Shown: positions 1 to 8,551 of the stretch, piece by piece
How positions within the stretch are numbered: the stretch's first letter is position 1
Layout of the letters: each line of letters starts with the position of its first letter
Assembly (NCBI GenBank): GCA_003427395.1
Contig: BFEA01000573.1
Span: 429,820-463,391, forward strand
Length of the DNA stretch: 33,572 nucleotides
Source of the DNA: Chara braunii
Lineage: Eukaryota; Streptophyta; Charophyceae; Charales; Characeae
Direction: 5' to 3'
Translations under genes and position numbers: made by a program
Notes under the pieces: model-generated
The model's database searches: none
What the model saw: the letters and a program-made list of their open reading frames with translations, nothing else
What the model was told of the DNA's origin: nothing

Positions 1-39
<39 letters not shown>

Positions 40-106
40 CAGGTCGAAATGAGAATGAATCTTCTGCGATAACGCGGAAGATTCATTCTCATTTCGACCT
101 TGGGGG

Positions 107-145
<39 letters not shown>
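1..145. repeat. Large palindrome: (CT)n - 24-bp perfect arms - (GA)n
   Basis: Positions 41-64 and 77-100 are perfect reverse complements (core AGGTCGAAATGAG...). The inner bases 65-68 and 73-76 also pair (one G-T), leaving an ATAA tetraloop at 69-72. Outside the arms the left side is (CT)n plus CCCC (1-40) and the right side is G8 plus (AG)n (102-145), so the microsatellites themselves are complementary. The whole block could fold into one hairpin of about 140 nt. It is probably noncoding; the open frames through it are artefacts of the dinucleotide repeat. Confidence 0.85.
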
Positions 146-149
<4 letters not shown>

Positions 150-156
150 GCTGACG

Positions 157-203
<47 letters not shown>

Positions 204-244
204 ATGAGAATGAATCTTCCTCTTTATCAAGGAAGATTCATTCT
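150..244. repeat. (CT)n tract followed by hairpin, second copy
   Basis: A (CT)n run with one TTT interruption lies at about 158-203. It is followed by 14-bp perfect arms, AGAATGAATCTTCC at 207-220 and its complement at 231-244, around a 10-nt loop. The arm core is the same as in the palindrome at 1-145. The downstream segment (GTTGGAAAGGTCAGATTTCG) recurs after the third copy, so these are related dispersed units and not chance hairpins. Confidence 0.8.
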
Positions 245-307
245 TGTTGGAAAGGTCAGATTTCGTTTGTTTGTTTTTTTTGCAGAATGTTGTATGTTTT
301 TTGAGAC

Positions 308-317
308 ACTGGCTGAC

Positions 318-375
<58 letters not shown>

Positions 376-434
376 GGAATGAATCTTTCTCTTTATCAAG
401 GAAGATTCATTCTCGTTGGAAAGGTCAGATTTCG

Positions 435-436
<2 letters not shown>
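308..436. repeat. (CT)n tract followed by hairpin, third copy
   Basis: GGCTGACACC introduces a long uninterrupted (CT)n run (about 320-373), as GGCTGACGCC does before the second copy. Arms AATGAATCTT (378-387) and AAGATTCATT (402-411) flank the shared CTTTATCA loop region. The following 20 or so bases match the second copy. The unit has therefore been duplicated with its microsatellite. Confidence 0.8.
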
Positions 437-520
<84 letters not shown>

Positions 521-665
521 TGTCCTACCGGTTGTCCGAGGCTCGGCAATAAAGTCCGAGGCTTGGGAATGACCGGGCTACCGGTAGTCTGAGCGACGGG
601 CCTTAACAACCGATAGGTACTGGTGGTTTAAGAGCGACAAGGCAAGTAGAGTCTGACCCAAAAAT
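437..665 (-). other. Possible retroelement 3' end with 83-nt poly(A) (minus strand)
   Basis: The plus strand has an uninterrupted run of 83 T at 437-519. Read on the minus strand this is a poly(A) tail preceded by a GC-rich segment (520-660) that contains ACCGGTAG-type inverted repeats and two TCCGAGGCT-type direct repeats. That arrangement fits the 3' end of a SINE or LINE inserted in minus orientation next to the CT repeats. No tRNA promoter boxes or coding frame were found, so the family is unknown. An assembly or polymerase artefact could have inflated the run length. Confidence 0.4.
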
Positions 666-1390
666 AAATCACCCTCGTTTGTCGAAAGGGTGCTCCGCAC
701 AATCAATTTCAGTCCAGTTTCTTCTCCTGTAACTGAGGGAGTTTAGGCAAGTCATTGAACTTGAAAGTGCAGGCCATTCTCTAATTACCGTTGGCCATTT
801 CTGATTCATTTGCTGACAGTTGTGGTCAGTCATTCCATGCTCCTGCTGCATGCTCATTGATGTCTGTCGTTATGCCCTCACTTCTTCTTGTCGCTCTTGT
901 GCATAGTTTTGTAATTGATCTGTTTACAGAAACCTTTCATCTCACGGTATAGCATTGCGCACATGCCCCTGCTGTCATACTCAGATGGTGTGCACGCTCA
1001 GTGCGGTTCACTGCTCCCCCCTCCCTGGCTTCTTTTGCATCCTTGTGTCTCAAACAAACTTTGCTTGCATGCCTTCCCGTCCCTCCGTTCTCCATGGTTT
1101 TCTTGCCACAGAGGACCTCTTTTTACTCACTCTACTACCCCATTCACTCTTGCTCCTATACATTCCAGCCTTGCTGCACTCACTCTACTAACCCATTCAC
1201 CCTCTCTCCTATGTACTGCAGCCTTGCTGCTTTTTTTCTGTTCTCTCGTCCTCGCTCATCTTTCTTCTCGGTGTTGTCTTTATTGTCATGATGGCAATTG
1301 ACTCTGCGACTCTGCGATGCTCTATTCCCCTGGCCTATCGTGCTCCCATATCTCTTTCTCCTATGCCTCTGTGGTGGGGTAAATCATACC
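666..1390. other. No gene recognised
   Basis: This stretch is pyrimidine-rich on the plus strand with many CTC, TTC and CACTC words. It holds a short direct repeat, CTCACTCTACTACCCCATTCAC at about 1126-1147 and a near copy at 1179-1201. Open frames of up to 128 codons are present but have compositional bias and no recognisable domain. An intron or intergenic region is as good an explanation as any. Confidence 0.4.
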
Positions 1391-1396
1391 TTTCTC

Positions 1397-1436
1397 CAGG
1401 GAGGGGGAGGTGGGGGGGAGGGGGGGGGAGGGGGGC
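1397..1436 (+). other. G-run block with G-quadruplex potential
   Basis: Runs of 3 to 9 G separated by single A or T bases fill 1399-1434, easily meeting the four-G-tract rule for an intramolecular quadruplex. There is no associated gene start that would give it an obvious role. Folding is inferred from the pattern only. Confidence 0.5.
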
Positions 1437-1954
1437 CTACTGACCAGATGGAAAGGTATGCTGGTGTGCTACCGTGTCCTATGTGCCTCGCTCATCTCAG
1501 CCCCCCTTTTAGTTCTGGCGAGGAAGAGGACATGCTGGCCTTGTGGTTGTGTGGGTGCAGGTGAGAGTTTTGCCATATGCCTATGGCATGACTATGCATG
1601 CAGTTGATGACCAACAACAGACATATCCCCATTGGTTTTGAAGCAACCGAGCCCCTTTCTCTAGGTTTTCAAGGAACCAAGACCCTTTCTCTAAATTTTC
1701 TGGCACCTGTGCGTAGGGCCTCATGTCATTATATCGGTGGATGGAGTTGCATGTAGTTGAATGAGTCGGTGCACATCATGAAATGGTGCGCACGCACCAT
1801 TGTTGTGATTCTGTGATAAACTGGGACTCTGTCAGTGAATGGTGTACGTAATGCGGCATGTGACTTCCCAATGCCGCGTTGTTGTCTTGTTATAGCGCGG
1901 GCCTAACTCAGGATGTTTTGTTGCCTCGGTATTGTGTTGTGCTGTGCTGAGCAG

Positions 1955-2397
1955 AGAGGTGGGCGTGGAGGAGATTCTTGATGTGTTGCGAGATAAGCAT
2001 GACCCACGGGACCGCATTGCACTTGCGCACACATGCGGCATCCCACGGATTCTGATGGGATTCCCTGAGTTATTACAGAATGTACAGTGATGTGAGAGCC
2101 AATGTCTACTTGCCATTTTTAAGGATTCCTTACTACCTTTTTTTTATATATAATTCAAAGGTCAGTTGGTTTTGCTTTACAGATTGGTATCCCTTATGTC
2201 CTCCCTGGGTGGATGTCATTTGTGCCCAAAATCTGGGCTTATCTTCCTTGTGTGCTGTCTGCTTATTGTTCGAGTACCACATCACGCAGTGTCTTGCTAC
2301 AGGTCTCTTCCTTCAGCACATGCAGTTTGAAATGCGCCCAAACAAAGATCATCGTGTGGTTCATTTTGGGGCCACAATAGGTTCAATCCTATTTTGA
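1955..2397 (+). CDS. Possible 3' exons of a host gene, unidentified
   Basis: After a possible acceptor (GAGCAG, ending 1954) one frame reads VEEILDVLRDKHDPRD and continues through IALAHTCGIP and FPELLQN, then stops at 2088-2090. A possible donor (AAT/GTACAG at 2080/2081) and an acceptor (TTTGCTTTACAG, ending 2181) would remove that stop. A further acceptor-like CTACAG ends at 2302, after which a frame reads LFLQHMQFEMRPNKDHR and ends with TGA at 2395-2397. The residue composition is more protein-like than in surrounding frames, and charged residues are well spread. No family is recognised, the splice sites are weak inferences, and the exons may be a pseudogene or chance. Confidence 0.25.
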
Positions 2398-2416
2398 TGT
2401 GTTGTTAGGAAAAATT

Positions 2417-2452
2417 GTGTGTGTGCGCGCGCGCGCGCTTGTGTATGTGTAT

Positions 2453-2505
<53 letters not shown>
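2417..2505. repeat. (GT)n / (GC)n microsatellite
   Basis: GTGTGTGT, then (GC)n, then GTGTAT repeats and a pure (GT)n run from about 2459 to 2505. The alternating purine-pyrimidine pattern has Z-DNA potential. Open frames here, such as a Thr-His repeat on the minus strand, are artefacts. Confidence 0.9.
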
Positions 2506-2506
<1 letters not shown>

Positions 2507-2724
2507 ATGTTGTAAATGTGTTAGGACTGTTAACAGGTCTTCCTCTTTTGTAAATGTGTAAGATCATCCATACAGTTTGTATATCTGTGCAAAAAAGGAA
2601 GGATATGTAAGTTCACTTGGGGCATGGCATGGAAGACGGGAAGGATGGCGGCATGGAAGACCGGAAGGAAGGAGGGAGGATCTGATGGGAGGGTAAGCCT
2701 TGCAGGTCAAGGCGAGGAAATAAT

Positions 2725-2842
2725 AAGTCGGCGCAGCAGTTATGCTGCTGTGGAGTAAATTTGCTGGTTCTTTAAACTTCTTTTGACTTTGGCACAGCAG
2801 TTCTGCTGCTGTGAGGTAAATTTGCTGGGTTCTTTTGGTGGG
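2725..2842 (+). repeat. Duplicated CAGCAG...CTGCTG hairpin unit
   Basis: Two copies (about 2733-2776 and 2791-2838) share the pattern GCRCAGCAGTT-YTGCTGCTGTG followed by GTAAATTTGCTGG and TTCTTT. Each carries a short perfect CAGCAG/CTGCTG stem. Upstream, 2620-2680 holds a GGCATGGAAGAC-GGGAAGGA duplication. The surrounding 2500-3078 shows no supported gene. Confidence 0.65.
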
Positions 2843-3078
2843 GCAACTTGTGAACCCATTTGCCTGGGATCTCCAAGGGGGATGAGGATGTATGTGAATG
2901 AGGAGAATGTTCAATGTATATTGAGCGGACGCCGGGCGGTCTTAAATTTGGGTGCTACCTACCTACAGATATTTCATAGTTCAGCAATACACTAAAACTT
3001 GAGCTTGCCGGGTGGGAAAGGATACAATGAAGAATCCTTTCTAGCATGTTCAACTGTGCAATAAACAGTCTTTGGTAA

Positions 3079-3192
3079 TTGCTCTGCGCTCTTCTCTGCT
3101 CTTCTCTGCTCTTCTCTGCTCTTCTCTGCTCTGCTCTGCTCTTCTCTGCTCTGCTCTGATCTGATCTCCTCTGCTCGGCTCTGCTCTGCTGC
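3079..3192. repeat. 10-bp minisatellite GCTCTTCTCT, degenerating to GCTCT
   Basis: At least four near-perfect GCTCTTCTCT units are followed by 5-bp GCTCT units with GATCT and CTCGG variants, ending in CTGCTGCAG. On the minus strand it reads as Ser/Arg/Glu/Gln-rich open frames, which are repeat translations and not genes. Length heterogeneity suggests slippage. Confidence 0.9.
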
Positions 3193-3310
3193 AGAGAGAT
3201 TGTGTCCAGATTTGAAGGACGTCAATTGACAGCATTTATATTTGCAGAAGGTTGTCTGTTGAAAACTTCGTACTCGGTACACAGGCATCAGAGGGGCAGC
3301 CGTGGATAAC

Positions 3311-3475
3311 TTTTTTTTTTTTCAAAAGGGCGACGGTCTTGAGATCTAATCATTCAACTGACCAGCCCTAGATTATCGAGAATTGTCGTATTTTGTTCAT
3401 CCGCTTCATGTGGAGTACGAACTCAGGTCTGTATTTCAACAGTTGATGGGGTGTGCCAACTGAGCTAGGCCAGTT
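3311..3475 (-). mobile_element. tRNA-derived SINE (minus strand)
   Basis: On the minus strand, TAGCTCAGTTGG (3467-3456) is a clear RNA polymerase III box A, and GAGTTCGTACTCC (3424-3412) resembles box B, about 32 nt downstream. Between them lies an anticodon-arm-sized segment. After the tRNA-like head comes about 90 nt of tRNA-unrelated sequence, and the unit ends in TTTTG plus A12 (T run at 3311-3322). Head, body and poly(A) tail are the standard SINE layout, and about 165 bp is a normal length. I see no target-site duplication. The head is too degenerate in its acceptor and T stems for a functional tRNA. Confidence 0.7.
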
Positions 3476-3556
3476 GTTTTCGGCTGACAAGCTGAAAACA
3501 TTCTTTTCGCGTGCTCTTAAATCTTTGAGACACTTTTTTTGTTTGTTTGGATTTCA

Positions 3557-3702
3557 ATATAAGGGTGGCATTTCCCATCGCCGAGTGGGAAGCATCCGAG
3601 CGTTGGTTGAAAATAAGGGTGTCGATATAAGGGTGGCATTTCCCATCGCCGAGTGGGAAGCATCCGAGCGTTGGTCGAAAATAAGGGTGTCGATATAAGG
3701 GT
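3557..3702 (+). repeat. 68-bp tandem repeat, 2.1 copies
   Basis: Units start at 3557, 3625 and 3693 (partial), each beginning ATATAAGGGTGGCATTTCCC. The two full copies appear identical except for one T/C change (GGTTGAA versus GGTCGAA). Near-identity implies recent duplication. No coding function is evident. Confidence 0.9.
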
Positions 3703-3737
3703 CCACTTTGATGCTTTTCCTGTTCTCATGCTGGAGT

Positions 3738-4177
3738 TTCACAGTCCTCTCCTGTATTGCACATGCTTGGAGGTGAGAATGGGAACAGTCGTTTTTGAGG
3801 CGCATTTCTGGAGTGAATATTAAGCCATTGGTTTAATTAACTTTAATATTATAGTTTTATTTGCGGTGATGGTTGGGGACAGAGTAAAAGGGGGCAAAAC
3901 TGAAAGCTAACTTGGAAGAATTTCAGAGTGTTCATCAAAAAGATGGGTGCGGTTTGCCTCCTCCAGCGCCAGTCCTGTTTGGCTGTGGGTCCCACTCCTC
4001 TCCTGTATCGTACATGCGCAGGGGCGGGCGAAGCCTGTTTCTGAAGTGTGCATCAGCAATTGGTTAAAATTATAATAACCATTTTATTTATTTATGGTGG
4101 TGGTTGGTTAATATTATAATAACCATTTTATTTGTGGTGATGGTTGAGGATAGGGAAAAGGAGGCAGGACTGGAGAA
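3738..4177 (+). repeat. About 250-bp diverged direct duplication with nested AT-rich repeats
   Basis: CTCCTCTCCTGTAT-GCACATG and the following block at 3742-3900 recur, diverged, at 3992-4177 (CTCCTCTCCTGTATCGTACATG ... GGTGATGGTTGAGGATAGGGAAAAGGAGGCA). Inside the second copy, a segment ATTATAATAACCATTTTATT is itself doubled (about 4067-4090 and 4113-4133). This is a decaying tandem array that leads into the hammerhead-like array. Confidence 0.6.
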
Positions 4178-4485
4178 ATTTTAAAATTCTATTCTGAATT
4201 TATGTTATTGGCATTGTGCACTTTTTTATTCCTTTGTATGTTCCTCCTTCATTATCATTTTTAAGTTGTAAAATAATATAAATATATTTCGGTTAAATTC
4301 GGTATGACAGACCTTTCTTTGTTTCGTGGGTGTTTTGCTGGCTTGTGATGGGGTGTGAACCGACAGTGTAGAGTTTTCCATCTGGTGTGGGTGAGTGATA
4401 GTCTACTTTGATTTTGGTTAAGGTGGATTATCACTTACAGTGTAATCAGTGAGGGGATTCTACAGACTGTTGAGGGTTCAGCCTC

Positions 4486-4522
4486 CTGATGAGTCGGTGA
4501 AACTCCGACGAAACAGTTTGTC
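4486..4522 (+). ncRNA. Hammerhead-like ribozyme core, copy 1 (best preserved)
   Basis: The catalytic box CTGATGA is at 4486-4492. Stem II is 5 bp, GTCGG (4493-4497) with CCGAC (4505-4509), closed by a 7-nt loop. The second box GAAA is at 4510-4513. A minimal stem III pairs ACA (4513-4515) with TGT (4519-4521) around a 3-nt loop, giving the expected A15.1-U16.1 pair. The cleavage triplet GTC ends at 4522. Every invariant core base is present. Stem I is not formed by immediate flanks; the nearest option is GAGGG (4472-4476) or GAGGGG (4451-4456) with CCCTC (4528-4532), which leaves a large internal loop. Activity is therefore uncertain. Confidence 0.6.
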
Positions 4523-4635
4523 ACAGCCCCTCGTTTGTTGTCCTCTTCTCCCTCTCTGCCTACGGTTTACCGGGCAGTTCTATTTGACGATATATAGATA
4601 TATATATGTCCTCTTCTCTCTCTGTGCCTACGGTT

Positions 4636-4672
4636 TTGATGAGTCGGTGAAACTCCGACGAAACAGTTTGCC
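4636..4672 (+). ncRNA. Hammerhead-like core, copy 2 (mutated)
   Basis: Stem II, its loop and GAAACAGTTTG match copy 1 exactly. The first box is TTGATGA instead of CTGATGA, and the triplet before the expected cleavage point is GCC instead of GTC. Both changes hit invariant positions (C3 and U16.1), so this copy is predicted to be inactive. Confidence 0.55.
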
Positions 4673-4838
4673 ACAGCCCCTCGTTTGTTGTCCTCTTCTC
4701 TCTCTCTGCCTACGGTTTACCGGGCAGTTCTGTTTGTGACGATATATATGTCCTCTTCTCTCTCTCTGCCTACTGTTTACCGGGCAGTTCTGTTCGTGAC
4801 GATATATATATGACGATATACATCGGACGACACATATC

Positions 4839-4874
4839 CTGATGAGTCGGTGAAACTCCTCGAAACAGTTTGTC
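4839..4874 (+). ncRNA. Hammerhead-like core, copy 3 (stem II damaged)
   Basis: CTGATGA (4839-4845), GAAACAGTTTGTC (4862-4874) and the stem III loop are intact. The 3' side of stem II has become CCTC in place of CCGAC, so only a weak, bulged stem II can form. Upstream bases differ from copy 1, and no stem I is evident. Confidence 0.5.
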
Positions 4875-5192
4875 ACAGCAACTTGTTTGTTGTCCTCCTC
4901 CCTCTCTGCCTACAGTTTACCGGGCAGCTCTATTTCACTATATATAGTATGTAGTATGTACACTATTATACAGTATTATATTCATGCCTGGATTTAAATT
5001 CACTTCAGGATGTCCTACAAGGCAGGGTTTCTGGCGACCAATAGGCATGCTGCGGTCTTGGGAGTCTGACCACAGTTTTTATGGAGTGGCTTTATGTAAG
5101 TGAACTTGATTTATACAGACCATCCCGTGAGATAAGTGGTTGTTCGGTGGCAACCGTCGAAAGTTTGAAACTCTGTCTGGTGTGTGAGTTAG

Positions 5193-5243
5193 TCTGATGG
5201 GTTGGAGGTGGAATTTATCTGATGGGTTGGAGGTGGAATTTAT
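5193..5243 (+). repeat. 25-bp tandem duplication
   Basis: TCTGATGGGTTGGAGGTGGA plus ATTTA occurs twice in a row, starting at 5193 and 5218, without a visible mismatch. Confidence 0.85.
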
Positions 5244-5259
5244 GTACTAAAGTTCCAGG

Positions 5260-5475
5260 TATCTGTTCACTTTTTTGAAGTTTTTTCTTTTTTTCACTAT
5301 TTTGAACAGTGAACTGAGTACCGGGTTTCGTAGTATCTGTTTATCTGTTCACTTTTTTGAAGTTTTTTTTTTTTTCACCATTTCGAACAGTGACCCAAGT
5401 ACCAGGTTCATAGTATCTGGTTACTTTTTTCCTTTTTCGCCATTTCGGTCAGTGAACTAAGTATCAGGTTCATAA
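5260..5475 (+). repeat. 72-82-bp tandem repeat, three copies
   Basis: Units start at 5260, 5342 and 5414 with TATCTGTTCACTTTTTT (TATCTGGTTACTTTTTT in the third). Each contains a T-rich stretch, then CACYATTTYGAACAGTGA, then ARGTACCRGGTT. Copies differ by T-run length and several substitutions. There is no coding potential. Confidence 0.8.
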
Positions 5476-6420
5476 CCTGACCTCAGTACGTTAACAACAG
5501 TTTCGGACAGATGGAATCTTTCGCAGAAAGCTGTACGGTGCTATTACGTGAACTCTGCTGTGTCCACTCCGGGCAGTATAGGCATGTTACACCAGGTGTT
5601 AAGGCAGGGGCTCATGCTGCCCTTACATTTCTGTGGGCCTGTGTTTTTTTGGTTATTTGCTCATCTGAGAGTTATAATCAATTATTGGCATGGTTCCTTG
5701 GCTCAGACATCCAGAGAACTACTATGACTGGGTCTGTGTGCTATGATGAAATGGAGGAGGAATAGTTTGGTTGGGTGAATGAATGGGTGCAAGGTCAGGC
5801 ATGGGGAGTGGGCGAGGTTTCCTCAACGGGTTGTCCTCGAACAGGGAAGTGTGTTCTTTTGTAAGGCTGTTGATCTTCATTGAGTGTCGTTGTGGCTTGC
5901 CTCACAGCTTCACGCGAACAGAACGCAAGAGCAGTGGGACTGTGCAGAAGTCACCATATGCTGTTTGATATACAATTATGAATGCTTGCGCACAGCTGTG
6001 GCTGCGTTTCTGGCCTGTGTTCTTTCTGCTGATCAGTTGCTGTCAAGGTCCTGCACAGTTGGTTGGGTCAATACCTGCATTTAATCAGTGCACCGGCATG
6101 ATGCAGTGAAGTTGGTCCTGCAATTCTGTCCATCGACCTCATCGGATTTGACATGCGTGTTCCGTCGTCATATTCACAATCTATCAGGCTTGATGGAAGT
6201 CGACCGGTTGCTTGAGCTTCACAACCTTCTTTTTCTAGGAAAGGCAGGTCTGGCGAGGTAATGGCAGTGCTGATGACTAGCAATGTATTGTGTCACGCGG
6301 AGACTGAAACACAGTAGCAAGATTGAGGAACTATAGGGGAAGGCCAATGGCAGCAAAATGATGACGTGACAAGATCCGAGTCCAATGCCCGCCATGGAGA
6401 AGGAATTTGTTGGCCATAGT
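5476..6420. other. No gene supported
   Basis: Open frames up to 84 codons occur (for example from an ATG at 5511), but none shows a domain or an alternative-frame homologue in the window. Acceptor-like TGCCTCACAG ends at 5909, followed by about 170 nt open in one frame (LHANRTQEQWDCAEV...). This could be exonic, but nothing corroborates it. Confidence 0.35.
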
Positions 6421-6423
6421 CCC

Positions 6424-6640
6424 CGTGCAGAAGAACTGATCTCGAGCCAGGAAACACAACCGTTTGCTGTGCTTTATCTTCAACGACGTGGAACACACTC
6501 GCATTTCAACACCTATGGTACCCATGCAGGAAAACCGATCTCGAGCCAGGAAACACATAGTACCCATGCAGAAAAACTGATCTCGAGCCAGGAAACACAT
6601 AGTACCCATGCATAAAAACTGATCTCGAGCCAGGAATTCG
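6424..6640 (+). repeat. 42-bp minisatellite with CTCGAGCCAGGAA core
   Basis: Units begin GTACCCATGCA at 6518, 6560 and 6602, each followed by GATCTCGAGCCAGGAAACAC. A diverged earlier unit sits at about 6424-6460 (CGTGCAGAAGAACTGATCTC). The period is divisible by three, so all frames stay open and produce repeated peptides on both strands. These are best read as repeat translations. Confidence 0.85.
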
Positions 6641-7083
6641 AAACTTTACCGTAGGACAAGAAGGCAAACTGAGACACATCGTGTCGTGCTCGCACAAAAA
6701 CTTTGGATGCAGTCATTTCCATCATACCGTCACCGGCATTTTGAGTGTATTGGACTGGAAGGCTAGCGTCTATGCATTGATACTGAGGGTGTGTTGTGTT
6801 CGGGGGAAGACGGTAGTGCATAGTCAAAGGAAACAGAGGTCCGGTGAAGTTGAAAGGACAGTAAATGAGCTGACCGGAGGTGGGACGGAAATGAGAAAGT
6901 TGTTTATTGTAATTTGTTGTAGGCAGAATGCACGCGTCGTGGACGTATTCAGGGCATAGAAGAAAACATGAGCGACCATACGCCTGCTATTGGTGTGGTC
7001 AGGTGCCTATCCTTGGACGACTGGTCATTGGGTGATGTGTTCATCCGGAAGTCTTTTTTGAGGGGAAGGGCGTTTAAATGAAA

Positions 7084-7764
7084 AGATAACTCTTGACAGT
7101 GGTCTGTAAGATGCTGTCAAAGGCGCTCGCTAAACGGATAATTGAGGTGTTGGAGGACCAGGTGCGTCTGTAGCAGACGGGGTTCATTCGTAATAGAAAA
7201 TTTCAAGAAAATAATAAAAATATACTCCCGATGCATGATGTGGTTGATTTGGCACGCAGATCTAAGCGCAACGCAGCTCTGGTATTCGTTGATTTTGAGC
7301 AAGCCTACGACCATGTCGAATGGACCTTTTTGGATAAATGTCTCGATAAGCTGAATTTTGGATCGGCGTTTCGAAGACAGATTAGGATTCTGCACCAGAA
7401 TGCTACCACCAAAGTTCAGATGAACGGTTTTTTAGCTCTGGAGATCAGACTGCAAAGATGAATTAGGCAAGGCGACCCAATGGCTCCCTTCCTATTTGTG
7501 TTGATAATGGAGGCCCTATCAGCCAACTTGCGGAGCAGCAGGAACCTGACTAGGATTCATTTATCCGGAATTCCGGAGGAAGCTGTCCCGGTGTGCTCGC
7601 TTTTCGCCGACGACCTGACAATAATGACAGATGCAACACCTTGGAACATGGAGGAAATTCAGCGGCCAATGAACAGGTTTTGCGCTCTCAGATATGACCA
7701 TCAACTTAGGGCAGAAGACCATGGGATGGTGGATCCATCACCAGGGGGGTCGCCCCCCGGATGA
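7084..7764 (+). pseudogene. LINE-1 ORF2 reverse transcriptase fragment
   Basis: The frame reads LLTVVCKMLSKALAKR, then the palm motif VFVDFEQAYDHVEW (7285-7326), then RQGDPMAPFLFVLIMEAL (7465-7518) and the catalytic FADD (7603-7614). These are the ordered RT motifs of non-LTR elements. Defects are a 1-nt shift near 7092 (ITL to LLTVV), a TAG in VRL*QTGF near 7174, and a TGA at 7459-7461 before RQGDP where an Arg codon (CGA) is the likely ancestor. The D-D catalytic pair is intact, unlike LINE-2 and LINE-3. After about 7680 the frame shifts to one reading MTINLGQKTMGWWIHHQG. Confidence 0.8.
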
Positions 7765-8545
7765 ACTACGTAGTACATGGATCTCTCAGGATGCGTCTGT
7801 CTGGGTACTGGGGGTAGAGATGACGGCGCATGGCCGTCCACTTTACAATGATGAGTGGATCACGGCCCCAGCGCTTGCCAAATTTTCCCAGTGGGACCAT
7901 AAACACACATCCCTTCTTGGGAAGTCTCTTGTAATTAACAATGTGGTTCTAGCCACCCTATGATACAAGACCGTCCTATGGCCAGTTAGCGAGGAGCCCC
8001 AAAAAGCTCTTAAGTGAAAAGTGGCCTCCTATTTGTGGAGAGGGGATACTCTAAACACCAGCGCCACGATCAGAGGGTAGCATGTGACTCGGTGGTCCAG
8101 CCCAAGTTCCAGGGTGGTCAAGGTATTTTGGACCCCCCTATGCAGATCCAGGCCCTGAGCCAATTATGGATTGTGCGTTTGATTTTCAGAACGTCTTTGC
8201 AGTGGAAGCCGCTGGCCATAAGGCAGATTGCACATCTTGCCCCTCAAGCTCTGCCGGCAGTGGATCCGCTGATGTGGTTGGATGATAGATATTGGAAGGT
8301 CATGAAAAAAGTCTCTATGGGGAGACCATGAGAGGCCCTTTGGCCTCGGATGATTAAAATATGGAGAAAGCTGCCCCCCCCTGATCGCCCACCCCCGGAG
8401 CGATGGGAGGACGTGGCAAGACAGCCTCATTGTGAACCCGTGGATTACAAATTCCCAGAGTCAGATTTTTCGTAGTACAAACTCTCCGTGGAGAGGATGG
8501 GTCAAAAATGAGATCACCGAAGTGGGGAACTTATGATGGGAGGAT
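7694..8545 (+). pseudogene. LINE-1 ORF2 region after the RT
   Basis: This region aligns with LINE-2: GWWIHHQGGRPP, VWVLGVEMTAHGRP, NDEWITAPALAKF, HKHTSLLGKSLVINNVVLATL, then a TGA, YKTVLWPVSEE, and in another frame QPKFQGGQGILDPPMQIQAL, IRQIAHLAPQA and RWEDVARQP. These are the thumb and connection segments of this LINE family. Coding is split over at least two frames with several stops, so it is a fossil. Confidence 0.7.
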
Positions 8546-8551
8546 TCCAGC

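Larger units (their letters stand above)
4480..4945 (+). repeat. Tandem array carrying three hammerhead-like cores
   Basis: Cores begin at 4486, 4636 and 4839. They are separated by a shared spacer built from GTTTGTTGTCCTCTTCTC, CTGCCTACGGTTTACCGGGC (4556, 4706, 4766 and a variant at 4906) and GACGATATATA. The spacer is present more often than the core, so units have partly collapsed. Tandem hammerhead motifs are known in Penelope-like elements, retrozymes and satellite DNAs; none of their proteins is visible nearby, so the host element is unassigned. Confidence 0.7.

Noticed and set aside
147-609. Open frames rich in Leu/Ser, Phe or Lys through the CT and poly(T) tracts
   Set aside because: They are translations of simple repeats, with no start context or domain.
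2361-2567. Minus-strand Thr-His repeat frame
   Set aside because: Direct product of the GT microsatellite.
2992-3288. Minus-strand Ser/Arg/Glu-rich frame resembling an SR protein
   Set aside because: Composed of the 10-bp GCTCTTCTCT minisatellite read in frame.
3400-3475. Functional tRNA gene on the minus strand
   Set aside because: Boxes A and B are recognisable but the acceptor and T stems do not pair properly and a SINE-like body and A tail follow.
5511-5765. 84-codon ATG frame (MESFAESCTVLLRELCC...)
   Set aside because: No domain, no neighbouring exon evidence and no homologue in the window.
3557-6640. CRISPR array
   Set aside because: Repeats are directly tandem, without spacers of uniform size and unique sequence, in a eukaryotic context.
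6331-6827. Overlapping frames on both strands with repeated peptides
   Set aside because: They come from the 42-bp minisatellite, whose period is a multiple of three.
6960-7030. CYWCG zinc-finger-like peptide (KHERPYACYWCGQ)
   Set aside because: Only one CxxC and no His pair at the expected spacing; frame ends at once.
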